DNA of 64,000 nucleotides. It comes from Nocardioides sp. QY071. Lineage in GTDB: Bacteria; Actinomycetota; Actinomycetes; Propionibacteriales; Nocardioidaceae. The notes under the pieces were generated by a model that worked only from the letters and a program-made list of their open reading frames with translations, was not told the DNA's origin and made no database searches. Of this stretch, positions 1 to 9,320 are shown one piece after another. The stretch lies in NCBI RefSeq assembly GCF_029961765.1, contig NZ_CP124681.1, positions 620,001 through 684,000 on the forward strand. Reading direction: 5' to 3'. How positions within the stretch are numbered: position 1 is the first letter of the stretch; every line of letters begins with the position of its first letter. Position numbers and translations under genes: made by a program.

Positions 1-779
1 AGCGCGACGCCGACGACGGCGATGGGCGGGGGCGTCATCGCGTCGACGACGGTCGAGTACAGCCGGGCCGTGAAGATCGCGAGCATGCCGACGCCGATGC
101 GGGCAGTGGCCCATCCCGGCAGCGCGGAGGTCGCCAGCTGGAGGCCGATCGCCACCAGGACCAGGCCGACCAGCGCCATGATCGCGATGTCGACGGGATC
201 CCGGGTGCCGAGGACCCCCGAGTCGTGGATGTAGGCCTTCACCAGCCGATGCAGGCCGAGCGTCGCCGTCGAGGCGGTCAGACCGAGCACGACGCCGGTC
301 ACCATCAGGTACTTGCCCGGGACGGCGGCGCGGCGTCCCCGATGGATCACGACGACCACGATCAGCACCGTGACCAGGTGTCCACTCGTCAGCCGGAAGG
401 CGAGCGGGCTCAGTGACCGGTCGATCATCCCGAGCACCTCCAGCGGTGCGTCCTGGAGTGCCACCACGGCAGCGGCGACGGCCATGCTGCCGCGCAGGCC
501 GTCGTACATCAGGCGTGCGTCGACGGCGAGCGCCACGCTCGCGCCGAGCACCAGCAGGTCGGACAGCAGCATCACCGCGTGCCCGGCGAGGATCACCCGC
601 TCGCCGTCGGGGTCGCCGATCATCGCGACGACGAGGTACGGGTACAGCAGCAGGCCGGCGACGGCAGCACTCCACCACCACGACGAGTGCCTTGCTCTGT
701 GCCCGTCGCGGCGGATCCACCGCCGGGTGGGCGACCCGGCGGGGTCACGGTCCCGACGGCCCCCCAGGTGCGCCGTCAC
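1..779 (-). CDS. Multi-pass membrane protein, C-terminus cut off by window edge
   Basis: An uninterrupted minus-strand frame runs from a GTG near 779 to the left edge (259 codons visible). After an Arg-rich, tryptophan-containing N-terminus of about 45 residues it shows at least five hydrophobic segments, for example LLLYPYLVVAM, VMLLSDLLVLGASVALAV, a segment rich in V/I before IHRGRR, and LMVTGVVLGLT. Family not recognised. The start is uncertain: no in-frame ATG is available, and the GGGAGG next to the GTG is too close to be an ideal ribosome binding site. It is divergent from the S66 peptidase gene, about 90 bp away. No catalytic motif was seen. Confidence 0.55.
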   Translation of the reverse strand, partial: MTAHLGGRRDRDPAGSPTRRWIRRDGHRARHSSWWWSAAVAGLLLYPYLVVAMIGDPDGERVILAGHAVMLLSDLLVLGASVALAVDARLMYDGLRGSMAVAAAVVALQDAPLEVLGMIDRSLSPLAFRLTSGHLVTVLIVVVVIHRGRRAAVPGKYLMVTGVVLGLTASTATLGLHRLVKAYIHDSGVLGTRDPVDIAIMALVGLVLVAIGLQLATSALPGWATARIGVGMLAIFTARLYSTVVDAMTPPPIAVVGVA

Positions 780-870
780 CCTCCCATTGTCGGCAGCGCT
801 GCCCGGTTCCGGGCGGGATCGGCCGGATTCGGTACGCCGGTCCCGGTCCGACCCGTGCTTGGCTGGCTCC

Positions 871-1920
871 ATGACCCGTGCTCCGGCCCACCCGCCCAAG
901 GCCCGACCCGGCGACAAGGTCGCGGTGCTGTCGCCGTCCTTCGCCGCGCCGGGGTTCGCGCCGGCCGTGCACGAGCAGGCGATGCGGCGGCTGGCGGAGG
1001 TGACCGAGCTGGTGCCGGTGGAGTACCCGACCACCCGTGTGCTGGGGGCGTCGCCGGAGCAGCGGGCAGCCGACGTCAACGCCGCCCTCGCGGACCCGGA
1101 GGTGCGCGCGATCGTCGCCACGATCGGCGGCGAGGACCAGGTCACCGTCGTGCCCCACCTCGACGCGGCGGCGGCTCGTCGCGACCCCAAGCCGTTCCTC
1201 GGCACCAGCGACAACACCAACCTGCACCAGTGGCTGTGGTCGCTCGGCATCGCCAGTTTCTACGGCGGCTCCACCCAGGTGCACCTCGGCCCGGGGCCCG
1301 GCCTCGATCCCGTGCACGAAGCCTCCCTGCGGGCGGCCCTGCTCGACGGCGGGCGGCTGGAGGTGACCGACCCGGGCGAGTCCGAGGACGTCGGCCGGGA
1401 CTGGAACGACCCCCGTGCCCTCACGGAGTACGGCGACCGGGAGCCCACCGAGCCGTGGGCCTGGTCGGGCCCCGCCCGGTCGGTGACGGGGCCGACCTGG
1501 GGCGGCTGTCTCGAGGTGCTCCAGTGGGTGCTGACCGCGGGCCGGTTCCGCGAGGAGCCGGACGCCCTGGCCGGCGGCGTGCTGCTGCTCGAGACCTCGG
1601 AGGAGCTGCTCCCCGCCCGTGAGGTCGGCTGGATCGTGCGTGCCCTGGGGGAGCGCGGTCTCATCGCCGCAGCCGACGCGGTGCTGGTGGCGCGACCACC
1701 GGTCTCCGACTTCGAGCGACGGCCGGACCCGGCCGAGCGGGCTGCCCTGCGCGCCGCCCAGCGTGACGTCGTCCTCGAGCAGGTGAGCCGCTACAACCCC
1801 GACGCCGTCGTCTGCGTCGGCATCCCCTTCGGGCACACCCGACCGCAGTGGATCCTCCCCCACGGAGGAGCCGTCACGGTCGACGGCGCCGCCCGGCGGG
1901 TGTGGGCCGACTTCGGCTGA
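871..1920 (+). CDS. S66 family peptidase, MccF/LD-carboxypeptidase-like
   Basis: A 349-residue cytoplasmic serine peptidase. The family includes LD-carboxypeptidases that trim murein tetrapeptides and MccF, which cleaves the amide of microcin C-type nucleotides. The N-terminus GDKVAVLSPS is the typical first strand. The presumed catalytic triad is Ser113 (in GTSDNT), Glu241 (in LLLETSEE) and His322 (in GIPFGHTRPQ), with spacing close to that of MccF. The motif follows MccF-type proteins more than LdcA, so a role in self-protection or peptide detoxification is possible, but the substrate cannot be read. The ATG at 871 is the first start giving the conserved N-terminus; the longer open frame upstream is spurious. 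Confidence 0.85.
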   Translation: MTRAPAHPPKARPGDKVAVLSPSFAAPGFAPAVHEQAMRRLAEVTELVPVEYPTTRVLGASPEQRAADVNAALADPEVRAIVATIGGEDQVTVVPHLDAAAARRDPKPFLGTSDNTNLHQWLWSLGIASFYGGSTQVHLGPGPGLDPVHEASLRAALLDGGRLEVTDPGESEDVGRDWNDPRALTEYGDREPTEPWAWSGPARSVTGPTWGGCLEVLQWVLTAGRFREEPDALAGGVLLLETSEELLPAREVGWIVRALGERGLIAAADAVLVARPPVSDFERRPDPAERAALRAAQRDVVLEQVSRYNPDAVVCVGIPFGHTRPQWILPHGGAVTVDGAARRVWADFG

Positions 1921-1948
1921 CCCGACCCACACCCGGGCCCGACCGAGA

Positions 1949-3319
1949 TCAGATGCCGTGGTTGGCCACGAGCAGCCGCTCGGGGTCGACGGCGTCGCGC
2001 ACGCGGCACAGCCGGACCCAGTCCTCGCCGTCGTAGAACCTGCTCGGGTCGACGCGGGTCTCGGCGAATGTCGGCACCAGGCTGGTCCGCGACCACGCGC
2101 CCAGCGCCCGCACGACCGTGAAGGCCGCCGCCCGGCCGGCGACCGCGGCCTGCGGGGTGGGGGCCATGGCGACACAGAGGAGCGCGTACTCGCCGGGCAC
2201 GTGCGACAGCACGCCCCCGTCCGCATCCGGTACGGCGAACGCCCCGCCCAGGTGCCGCAGCTCGGCGAACATCAGCCCGCCGCGGGTGCCTGGACCGACC
2301 TGCTCGAGGAAGACCTCGACCGCGGCGTCGTCCAGGGAGCCCAGCACGCTGTGGTCGGCGACTGCCGGCGACGGGCCCGGCGGGTCCATGTGGACCTGCA
2401 GCAGCGCCGTCGTCGGGATCCGTCCGAAGGTGTCCAGCTCCGGCTGGAGCGCCCGCAGGGGCGCCAGCACGGCGGCCGCGTCCTCGTCGGACTCGAGCAC
2501 GGCGCCGTCGACGACGACGATGTCGCGCCCGGACAGGAACGGGGGCAGCTCGGGCAGCGGCGGGAAGCTCATCACCCGTAGCGACGTGGTCGCCGACTCC
2601 GGTGCGGAGCGGGTCCACTCGACCCAGGCCCGGACCACCTCGGGAGCCCGCTCGCGGTCCCACAGCAGCATGCCGGCGTACACGTCGGCGTACGGCAGCA
2701 GCTCGAGCTCGACGGCGACGACGACGCCGACGTTGCCTCCCGCGCCGCGCACGGCCCAGAACAGGTCCGGCTCCTCGGTGGCGCTCAGCCGCCTCAGCGC
2801 GCCGTCGGCGGTGACGACCTCGACGGCCCGGATCGAGCCGGATGCCAGGCCGTGCCGGCGACCGTAGAAGGACAGCCCGCCGGCCAGCGCGAAGCCGGCG
2901 ACGGCCACGTCAGGAGCCGAGCCGTGCAGCGCGGTCAGCCCGTGCGCGGCCGCCGTGGTGACGACGTCCTCCCACAGGGTCCCGCCGAGGACCCGTGCGG
3001 TGCGGGTCGCCGGGTCGACACTGACACCGGTCAGGGCGTGCAGCCGGAGCAGGACGACGTCGTCGAGGGCGCCCTCGCCGAGGGGCGCGGCACCGTGGCC
3101 GGTGCTCTGCGGGGCGACCCGCAGGTCGGCGGCTGCCGCGGCCCGGACGACCGCCTGCACCTCGGCGACGGTGCGCGGGACGGCGACCGCGGCCGGCCGC
3201 AGGTCGACGGCCAGGTTCCACGGTGTGCGGGCGACGTCGTACCCGTCGTCGCCGGGCAGGTGGAGCTCGCAACCGGCGCCGAGCCGGGTCAGGGACGTGA
3301 GGTCAGGAGTGGTGGTCAT
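1949..3319 (-). CDS. FAD-linked oxidase, PCMH/BBE type
   Basis: A 456-residue flavoprotein oxidase. The N-terminal PCMH-type FAD domain (about 35-210) contains VAPQSTGHG, where His75 is in place for covalent 8-alpha-histidyl FAD, followed by GGTLWEDV and an FALAGGLSFYG segment. The C-terminal part ends in VRDAVDPERLLVANHGI, the usual berberine-bridge-enzyme-like tail. The Cys needed for the second covalent FAD bond is not at its usual place (GGLSFYGRRHGLA), so probably only one covalent bond forms. The substrate (sugar, alcohol or secondary metabolite) is unknown. ATG at 3319 is preferred because AGGGTGGG lies 4-11 nt upstream; a GTG at 3328 is the alternative. Confidence 0.8.
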   Translation of the reverse strand: MTTTPDLTSLTRLGAGCELHLPGDDGYDVARTPWNLAVDLRPAAVAVPRTVAEVQAVVRAAAAADLRVAPQSTGHGAAPLGEGALDDVVLLRLHALTGVSVDPATRTARVLGGTLWEDVVTTAAAHGLTALHGSAPDVAVAGFALAGGLSFYGRRHGLASGSIRAVEVVTADGALRRLSATEEPDLFWAVRGAGGNVGVVVAVELELLPYADVYAGMLLWDRERAPEVVRAWVEWTRSAPESATTSLRVMSFPPLPELPPFLSGRDIVVVDGAVLESDEDAAAVLAPLRALQPELDTFGRIPTTALLQVHMDPPGPSPAVADHSVLGSLDDAAVEVFLEQVGPGTRGGLMFAELRHLGGAFAVPDADGGVLSHVPGEYALLCVAMAPTPQAAVAGRAAAFTVVRALGAWSRTSLVPTFAETRVDPSRFYDGEDWVRLCRVRDAVDPERLLVANHGI

Positions 3320-3456
3320 GGCGCCCACCCTGCGGTCGCGCGACGGGTCCGGACCATCCCTGTTCCGGGTGGTGCTGCGCGTACTGGCGACTGGGATCGG
3401 GACTTCCCCAGAAAAGTGGGATACGCACCCCCGGATGCATCCGCCACACTGCTGGC

Positions 3457-4584
3457 ATGGCCCGAGGACTGACCGCTGAGCGCGTGCGCCAGGACGTGGA
3501 CGTCGTCGCGCGCGCCGGCCTCGACCTCGAGACCTTCCTCGAGGAGGCGATGACCTCCCTACGCCGGGCCGTCCCCTGGGAGAGCGCCTGCGTGGCGACC
3601 CACGACCCCGGCACCCACCTGCTCACCAGCGGCCGCAAGTACGGTGCCCTCGCGGGCGAGAGCGAGCACGATCACGAGTTCGCGCTGATCGAGTACGGCG
3701 ACATCGAGGCCACCGCGTTCACCGAGCTGGTCCGCACCCAGACCGATGCCGCCGGCGTGCACCTCGTGCACGGCGGGGAGGTCGAGCGTTCGCCCCGGAT
3801 GGAGCGGTTCATGGTGCCGCGCTTCGGTATCGGCGACGAGGCCCGGGTGGCCTTCCGTGACGGCCGGGAGATGTGGGGCGCCGCGGCGCTGTTCCGCGGC
3901 CCCGACGACCGGCCGTTCGACGCCGGGGAGATCGACTTCCTCGCCTCGCTGACCGGCATGTTCGCCCGCGGCGTCCGCGCCGGCGTGCTCACCCGGATGG
4001 CAGACGTCGTCGCGCCGGCTCCCGGTCCCGGTCCCGCCGTGATCATCGTCGGCCCCGACGACCGGGCCACCCAGATGACGCCGACCGCTGAGCAGTGGCT
4101 CGGCGAGCTGGCCGGCAGCCCCACCCACCCTGACCCGGTCTCCCCGGTCGCCGCGCTCATCGCGTCGGCCCGCCGCTACGCACGCGGCGAGATCCCCGCG
4201 CCCCCGCGCTGCCGGCTGCGCACCGCAGGTGGCATGTGGTTGGTCCTCCAGGCCGGTCCACTCAGCACCTTCCGCGACCGTGAGGGCGACGTCGTGATCA
4301 CCATCGAGGAGGCGCGTCCGCCGGAGATCGTGGCGCTTGTCGTCGCCGCCTTCGGCCTGACCCCGCGCGAGCGCGACGTCACCCAGCTGGTGCTGCAGGG
4401 CGTCGACACCAAGGAGATCGCGAGCACGCTGCACCTGTCGGCGTACACCGTCCAGGACCACCTCAAGGCCGTCTTCGACAAAGCAGGCGTGCGGTCACGA
4501 CGCGAGCTGATCTCGCGGGTCTACTTCGACCAGTACGTCCCTCGCATGGGCAGCGAGCTGGCCCCGTCCGGTTGGTTCTCCTGA
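3457..4584 (+). CDS. LuxR-type transcriptional regulator, first of tandem pair
   Basis: A 375-residue regulator. The C-terminal LuxR/GerE helix-turn-helix (about 300-357: FGLTPRERDVTQLVLQG, then EIASTLHLSAYTVQDHLKAV) is clear. The N-terminal 200 residues look like a GAF-type sensor, unassigned. A short linker rich in Pro/Gly precedes a conserved stretch ending in VVITIEEARPPEIV. No receiver-domain Asp pocket is seen, so it probably responds to a small ligand rather than a kinase. Its stop overlaps the start of the next gene as TGATG, so the two paralogues are co-translated. A CACACT hexamer lies 6 nt before the ATG, which would fit a leaderless start. Targets are not evident from the neighbours. 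Confidence 0.82.
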   Translation: MARGLTAERVRQDVDVVARAGLDLETFLEEAMTSLRRAVPWESACVATHDPGTHLLTSGRKYGALAGESEHDHEFALIEYGDIEATAFTELVRTQTDAAGVHLVHGGEVERSPRMERFMVPRFGIGDEARVAFRDGREMWGAAALFRGPDDRPFDAGEIDFLASLTGMFARGVRAGVLTRMADVVAPAPGPGPAVIIVGPDDRATQMTPTAEQWLGELAGSPTHPDPVSPVAALIASARRYARGEIPAPPRCRLRTAGGMWLVLQAGPLSTFRDREGDVVITIEEARPPEIVALVVAAFGLTPRERDVTQLVLQGVDTKEIASTLHLSAYTVQDHLKAVFDKAGVRSRRELISRVYFDQYVPRMGSELAPSGWFS

Positions 4585-5726
4585 TGGCCTCGACGCTGAC
4601 CCGCGAGCGCGTGCGGCAAGACGTCGGGGTGGTGGCACAGGCCGGCCTCGACCTCGACTCCTTCCTGGTGGAGGCCGTGGAGTCGCTGCGTCGAGCGGTG
4701 CCGTGGGTGAGTGCCTGCGTCGGCACCCACGACCCGCGGACCCTCCTCCTGACAAGCGACCGCAAGTTCGGGCACCTGCTGACCCAGGACCCGCGTGACG
4801 ACGAGTTCGGCCTGCTCGAGTACGGCAGCCCGGAAGCGACCTCGTTCACTGAGCTCGCGACGGCGGAGCGTCCGGCCGCGGGCGTCTTCCTGCAGACCGG
4901 CGGCGACGTCGAGCGTTCGATGCGGATCGCGTCCTACCACCTGCTCCACTTCGGCCACGCCGACGAGGCCCGCCTGGTCTTCCGCGAGGGCACCGAGGTG
5001 TGGGGCGGCATGGGTCTGATGCGCGGCGCCGACGACCGGCCCTTCGACAATGCCGAGATCGACTTCCTCGCCTCCCTCGCGCCCGCCTTCGCTCGTGGCG
5101 TGCGCGCCGGCCTGATGGCCCGGCTGGCCGAGGTCGACGAACCCGAGGACGGGGGCACCGAGCTCCCCGGCCCGGCCGTCGTCATCATCGGCGCCGGGTA
5201 CCGGATCGCCCAGATGACGCCCACCGCTGAGCACCGGCTCCGCGAGCTCGCCCGCGCCCCCCAGGGCGGGATCCCCGTCGCTCTGCTCTCTGGCCTGGTC
5301 GGCGCAGCGCGCCGCTATGCCCGGGGCGAGTCCACCGTGCTGCCCCGCTGCCGCGCCCGCACCCGGCTCGGCCGCTGGCTGATCCTCCAGGCAGGACCGC
5401 TCAGCAGCACCGGCGACCACGACGGCGATGTCGTGATCACCATCGAGGAGGCCCGTCCGCCCGAGATCGTCGGCCTCGTCGTCGCCGCCTTCGGCCTGAC
5501 CCCGCGCGAGCGCGACGTCACCCAGCTGGTGCTGCAGGGCGTCGGCACCCAAGAGATCGGCCGCACCCTGCATCTGTCGGCGTACACCGTCCAGGACCAC
5601 CTCAAGGCCGTCTTCGACAAGGCGGGCGTGCGGTCACGACGCGAGCTGATCGCGCGGGTGTTCTTCGACCAGTACGTGCCGCGGATGGGTGGGGAGATCG
5701 GGCCCGCCGGCTGGTACGTGGGCTAG
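4584..5726 (+). CDS. LuxR-type transcriptional regulator, second of tandem pair
   Basis: A 380-residue paralogue of the preceding gene, aligned end to end with it. The last about 95 residues, including the whole LuxR helix-turn-helix and the FDQYVPRMG tail, are nearly identical, while the N-terminal sensor halves differ. This implies similar DNA targets but different input signals (inference). The ATG at 4584 shares its A with the upstream TGA (TGATG), so expression is tied to the first gene. It ends 17 bp from the convergent end of fbpC, with no terminator visible in that gap. Confidence 0.82.
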   Translation: MASTLTRERVRQDVGVVAQAGLDLDSFLVEAVESLRRAVPWVSACVGTHDPRTLLLTSDRKFGHLLTQDPRDDEFGLLEYGSPEATSFTELATAERPAAGVFLQTGGDVERSMRIASYHLLHFGHADEARLVFREGTEVWGGMGLMRGADDRPFDNAEIDFLASLAPAFARGVRAGLMARLAEVDEPEDGGTELPGPAVVIIGAGYRIAQMTPTAEHRLRELARAPQGGIPVALLSGLVGAARRYARGESTVLPRCRARTRLGRWLILQAGPLSSTGDHDGDVVITIEEARPPEIVGLVVAAFGLTPRERDVTQLVLQGVGTQEIGRTLHLSAYTVQDHLKAVFDKAGVRSRRELIARVFFDQYVPRMGGEIGPAGWYVG

Positions 5727-5743
5727 GCGCGGGGGCCGGTGGA

Positions 5744-6781
5744 TCAGTCGGCGAACGCGATCACGTCGCCGACGACCACGACGCGCACCTGGTCCCCGGC
5801 GGCCGGCACCGAGTCGGCCGGCGTACGTGCGGTGACCTGCTCGCCCGACGCGAGCCGCACTCGGATAGTGGCGTCGTGGCCGAAGAAGCTGACGTCGACG
5901 ACCTCGCCGGGGACGCCGTCGGCGGAGCCGGAGGGCCGCACCTGCAGCTGCTCGGACCGTACGGCGAACCGTGCCGTGCCCGCCGAGCCACCGGACCGCA
6001 GCGTCACCTCGCCGAGCGCGCACCGCCCGCGACCCTCGCCGAGCACCTCGCCCGGCAGCAGCGACGCGTGGCCGATGAACGCCGCGACCCGGGGGTCGGC
6101 GGGGGACAGGTAGACCGAGGCGGGGGCGGCGACCTGCAGGAACTGGCCGGCGACCATCACGGCCACCTGGTCGGCCAGGGAGAGCGCCTCGCCCTGGTCG
6201 TGCGTGACGAGTACGGCGGCCGCTCCGGCTGCGCGCAGCGCCCGGACCACCGCGCGACCGGTCTCCTCGCGCAGGGAGGCGTCGAGCGAGGAGAACGGCT
6301 CGTCGAGCAGCACCAGCGCGGGCCGCGGGGCCAGCGCCCGGGCCAGGGCGACCCGCTGCTGCTGGCCGCCGGACAGCTCGTGGGGGTAGCGCTCGGCCAG
6401 GGCGGGGTCGAGCTCGACCAGCTGCAGCGCCTCGGCGACGACCGCACCGGCATCGCGGCGGCGGGACCGGGGCAGGCCGAAGGCGACGTTGCGGGCCACG
6501 CTCAGGTGCGGGAAGAGCGCACCTTCCTGGGGGACGTACCCGATCCCGCGATCACGCGCCGGGACCGGGCGCGGGCCGCCGACGACCGGTCGCCCGGCGA
6601 CCGCGATGGTGCCGGCGGTGGGCTCGACGAAGCCCGCGACCGCCCGCAGCAGCGTGGTCTTGCCGCAGCCCGACGAGCCAAGGATCGCGGTGACGCCGGA
6701 GCCGACGTGGAGGTCGACCCCTTGGAGCACGGTGGTGCGGCCGTAGCCGGCCGTCAGGCCGCGGATCTCGAGTGCGGTCAT
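5744..6781 (-). CDS. fbpC: Fe(III) ABC transporter ATP-binding protein
   Basis: A 345-residue ATPase of the FbpC/PotA type. Walker A is GSSGCGKTT (35-43), the Q-loop is Gln85, the signature is LSGGQ (136-140), Walker B is VLLDEP (157-162) and the switch is His194 (THD). A C-terminal TOBE-like regulatory domain follows (about 235-345). It energises the FbpB permease to bring ferric iron delivered by FbpA into the cytoplasm. The ATG overlaps the permease stop as TGATG. The open frame continues far upstream, but that part is Arg/Gly/Pro-rich antiframe translation, so the true start is MTALEIRGL. Confidence 0.92.
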   Translation of the reverse strand: MTALEIRGLTAGYGRTTVLQGVDLHVGSGVTAILGSSGCGKTTLLRAVAGFVEPTAGTIAVAGRPVVGGPRPVPARDRGIGYVPQEGALFPHLSVARNVAFGLPRSRRRDAGAVVAEALQLVELDPALAERYPHELSGGQQQRVALARALAPRPALVLLDEPFSSLDASLREETGRAVVRALRAAGAAAVLVTHDQGEALSLADQVAVMVAGQFLQVAAPASVYLSPADPRVAAFIGHASLLPGEVLGEGRGRCALGEVTLRSGGSAGTARFAVRSEQLQVRPSGSADGVPGEVVDVSFFGHDATIRVRLASGEQVTARTPADSVPAAGDQVRVVVVGDVIAFAD

Positions 6782-8310
6782 CAGCGGCTCCTGATCGACA
6801 GTCGGGCCAGCAGCCACGTGGACGGGACGGACAAGACGATGAGGGCGAGGGCGTACGGCGCCGCGGCGCCGTAGGCGATCGAGGACGCGTCGGACCAGAA
6901 CTTCGTCGCGAGCGTCTCGGTGCCGAGCGGCGCGAGCAGCAGGGTCGCGGTCAGCTCGGTGGACACGGCGAGGGCGACGAGGGCGGCGCCCGACGCCAGG
7001 CCGGGTACGACGAGCGGCAGGGTCACCCGGCGTGCGACCTCGGGCCCGGAGCAGCCCAGGCTGCGAGCCACCTCCTCGAGGCCGGGCGGCACCAGCTCGA
7101 AGGTGCCGCGCACGCTGACCACGGCCCGCGGCAGGAACAGGATGAGGTAGCCGACCAGGAGGAGCAGCAGGGTCTGGTAGAGGTCCGGCACCACCCGGAT
7201 CGAGACCGTCACCAGGGCCAGTGCGATCACGATGCCCGGCATCGCACTCGCGGTATAGACGCTGCGCTCGATGGCGGTCGTGACCCAGCCGCGGTGCCGG
7301 ACGGCCAGCCACACCACGGGGATCGCGGCGGCCGTGGTCAGCGCGCCGGCGAGCACCGCGAGCAGCAGTGTGTTGCCGAGCGCGCCGGCCAGCTCGCCGG
7401 TCTCGAGCCCGGTCGAGGTGCCGCGGACCAGCCAGCGCACCAGGGCGGCGAGGGGGACGCCGAGCGCCCAGAGCGCGAGCCCGGCCAGACCCGCGACGAC
7501 CAGCGGCCGCCGCCGGCCGAGCCGGACCCGGGAGAACTCCCGGCTGGTGCCGGCACCCACGCGCGAACGTGGCCGTCGGCCCCGCAGCAGCAGCTCGATG
7601 CCCAGCAGGAGCAGGCAGAAGGTGACGAGGACGAGTGCCAGCAGGGTCGCCTCGGGGCCGTTGAAGACGGTGGCGTACTGCTGCAGGATCGCCGTGGTCA
7701 GGGTCGGGTAGTTGAGCAGCTGCAGGGCGCCGTACTCCGCCAGCAGGTGCAGCCCGACCAGCAGCGCACCGCCCAGCACCGCCGGGCTGATCGCCGGGAG
7801 GGTGACCCGGAGGAACACCTGCCAGGGCCCCTTGCCGAGCGCCGTCGCGACCTCCTCGACCGCCGGGTCCAGCCGCCGAAGCGCGGCGACCGTGGGCAGG
7901 TAGACGAGGGGGTAGTAGGACAGCGTCACCACCATCACCGCACCCGGGTACGACTGCACCGCGTGCGTCGTCGAGACCCAGCCGAAGCCGTTGACGAACG
8001 CGGGTACGGCGAGCGGCGCGCACAGCAGGCCGTGCCACCATCCGCGACCCGGTACGTCGGTCCGCTCGACCACCCACGCTCCGGCCACGCCGACCACGAC
8101 GCTCGTGAGCACCCCCACGACCAGCAGCCGCGACGTGTTCCATAGCAGCTCCCCGATCCGGGGGCGCCACAAGAAGTCGACGGCCTCCGTCCGGCCGAGC
8201 TCGGCCGTGGTCCACAGGACGTAGCCGAGTGGAACCAGCGCCAGGGCGGCGATCGCCAGCCCGACGAGGAGGAGAGCGGGGGTCGAGCGGCTCGACGTAC
8301 GGACGATCAG
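6781..8310 (-). CDS. fbpB: Fe(III) ABC transporter permease, probable CTG start
   Basis: A long duplicated permease of the FbpB/SfuB type with two binding-protein-dependent transport domains; family length is about 510-530 residues. The EAA-type loops are visible (VATALGKGPWQVFLRVTLP and VARSLGCSGPEVARRVTLP). The only ATG/GTG/TTG start nearby is TTG at 8172, which would remove the first transmembrane helix. The frame stays open upstream and encodes that helix (LLLVGLAIAALALVPLGYVL), back to a CTG at 8310 that overlaps the fbpA TGA (CTGA) behind a GAGGAGG. This gives 509 residues. The CTG start is an inference; the product call is firm. Confidence 0.85.
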   Translation of the reverse strand: MIVRTSSRSTPALLLVGLAIAALALVPLGYVLWTTAELGRTEAVDFLWRPRIGELLWNTSRLLVVGVLTSVVVGVAGAWVVERTDVPGRGWWHGLLCAPLAVPAFVNGFGWVSTTHAVQSYPGAVMVVTLSYYPLVYLPTVAALRRLDPAVEEVATALGKGPWQVFLRVTLPAISPAVLGGALLVGLHLLAEYGALQLLNYPTLTTAILQQYATVFNGPEATLLALVLVTFCLLLLGIELLLRGRRPRSRVGAGTSREFSRVRLGRRRPLVVAGLAGLALWALGVPLAALVRWLVRGTSTGLETGELAGALGNTLLLAVLAGALTTAAAIPVVWLAVRHRGWVTTAIERSVYTASAMPGIVIALALVTVSIRVVPDLYQTLLLLLVGYLILFLPRAVVSVRGTFELVPPGLEEVARSLGCSGPEVARRVTLPLVVPGLASGAALVALAVSTELTATLLLAPLGTETLATKFWSDASSIAYGAAAPYALALIVLSVPSTWLLARLSIRSR

Positions 8311-9320
8311 AGGAAGCCGACCTCCTCGAGGAGGTCGACGACCTTCTCGGCGTCCAGGTCGGACACGTTGACCTGCGGCGGCTGCAGCTCGCTGAACGGC
8401 TTGGTGACGCCCTCGAGCTGGACGTCCGGGTTGAGCGGGTACTCCAGCGCGTAGCTGTCGGCGAGGATCTGCTGGCCCTTGCGGTCCACCAGGAACTTCA
8501 CGAACTTGCGGGCCTCGGGCTTCATGTCGCTCGACTTGAGGACGCCGGCGCCGGAGACGCTCACGAATGCGCCGGGGTCGCCGCCGGTGAAGTAGTGCTG
8601 CGCCGAGTGGTCGCTGACGTCGCCGTTCTCCTTGCGGTCACGCTCCCAGTAGTAGTGGTAGACGATGCCGACCTCGACCTGGCCGGAGTCCACCGCCTCG
8701 AGCACGAGGTTGTTGCCGTCGTACACCTTGCCGTTGGCCTTGATCCCCTCGAGCCACGCCTTGGTGGCCTCCTCGCCCTCGAGCTCGAGGACGGCGGCGA
8801 CGATGGCCTGGAAGTCCGCTCCGGTGGGGGAGAACGAGATCCGCCCCTTCCACTCCGGCTTGGCGAGGTCGAGCAGCGAGGCGGGCAGCTGCGAGTCCTG
8901 GACCTGGTCGGTGTTGTAGACCAGGACCGTCGAGCGGGCCACGAAGCCGGTCCACAGGCCGCTGTGCGGGCGGTACTGCTCGGGGATCACGCCGAGGACG
9001 TCGGCGGGCAGCTTGTCGAACAGGCCGGCGGCCTCGACCTGCGACATGGCGGGGGAGTTCTCGGTGAGGAACACGTCGGCGGGCGAGGCCTTGCCCTCGG
9101 CGATGATCTGGTTCGACATCTCCAGGTCCTTGCCGTTGCGCAGCTCGACCTTGATGCCGGTCTCCTTGGTGAACTCCGGCGCGAGCTCCTTGAGCAGCGG
9201 CTCGTGCTGGGCGTTGTAGACCACCAGCGTCGGCTCGTCGTCGCCGCAGGCCGCCAGGAACGGGGCGACCAGGGTCAGGCCCGCGATGGCGAGACCCGTG
9301 CGGAGGAGCTTGTTCTTCAT
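8307..9320 (-). CDS. fbpA: Fe(III)-binding lipoprotein of ABC importer
   Basis: A 337-residue extracellular solute-binding lipoprotein. The signal peptide ends in the lipobox LAAC with Cys25 as the lipid anchor. The mature N-terminus TLVVYNAQHE places His39 where FbpA-type proteins keep a ligand, and YHYYWER has the adjacent tyrosines (Tyr223, Tyr224) that clamp Fe(III) in this family. It should bind ferric iron outside the membrane and pass it to FbpB/FbpC. Its ATG overlaps the stop of the upstream carrier-protein/acyltransferase gene by 4 bp (ATGA), so the importer is coupled to that enzyme. Confidence 0.92.
   Translation of the reverse strand: MKNKLLRTGLAIAGLTLVAPFLAACGDDEPTLVVYNAQHEPLLKELAPEFTKETGIKVELRNGKDLEMSNQIIAEGKASPADVFLTENSPAMSQVEAAGLFDKLPADVLGVIPEQYRPHSGLWTGFVARSTVLVYNTDQVQDSQLPASLLDLAKPEWKGRISFSPTGADFQAIVAAVLELEGEEATKAWLEGIKANGKVYDGNNLVLEAVDSGQVEVGIVYHYYWERDRKENGDVSDHSAQHYFTGGDPGAFVSVSGAGVLKSSDMKPEARKFVKFLVDRKGQQILADSYALEYPLNPDVQLEGVTKPFSELQPPQVNVSDLDAEKVVDLLEEVGFL

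Noticed and set aside
5744..8215. 823-codon frame suggesting a permease-ATPase fusion
   Set aside because: Only the last 345 codons encode the ATPase; the upstream part is Arg/Gly/Pro-rich antiframe reading of the permease gene, whose own frame is intact.
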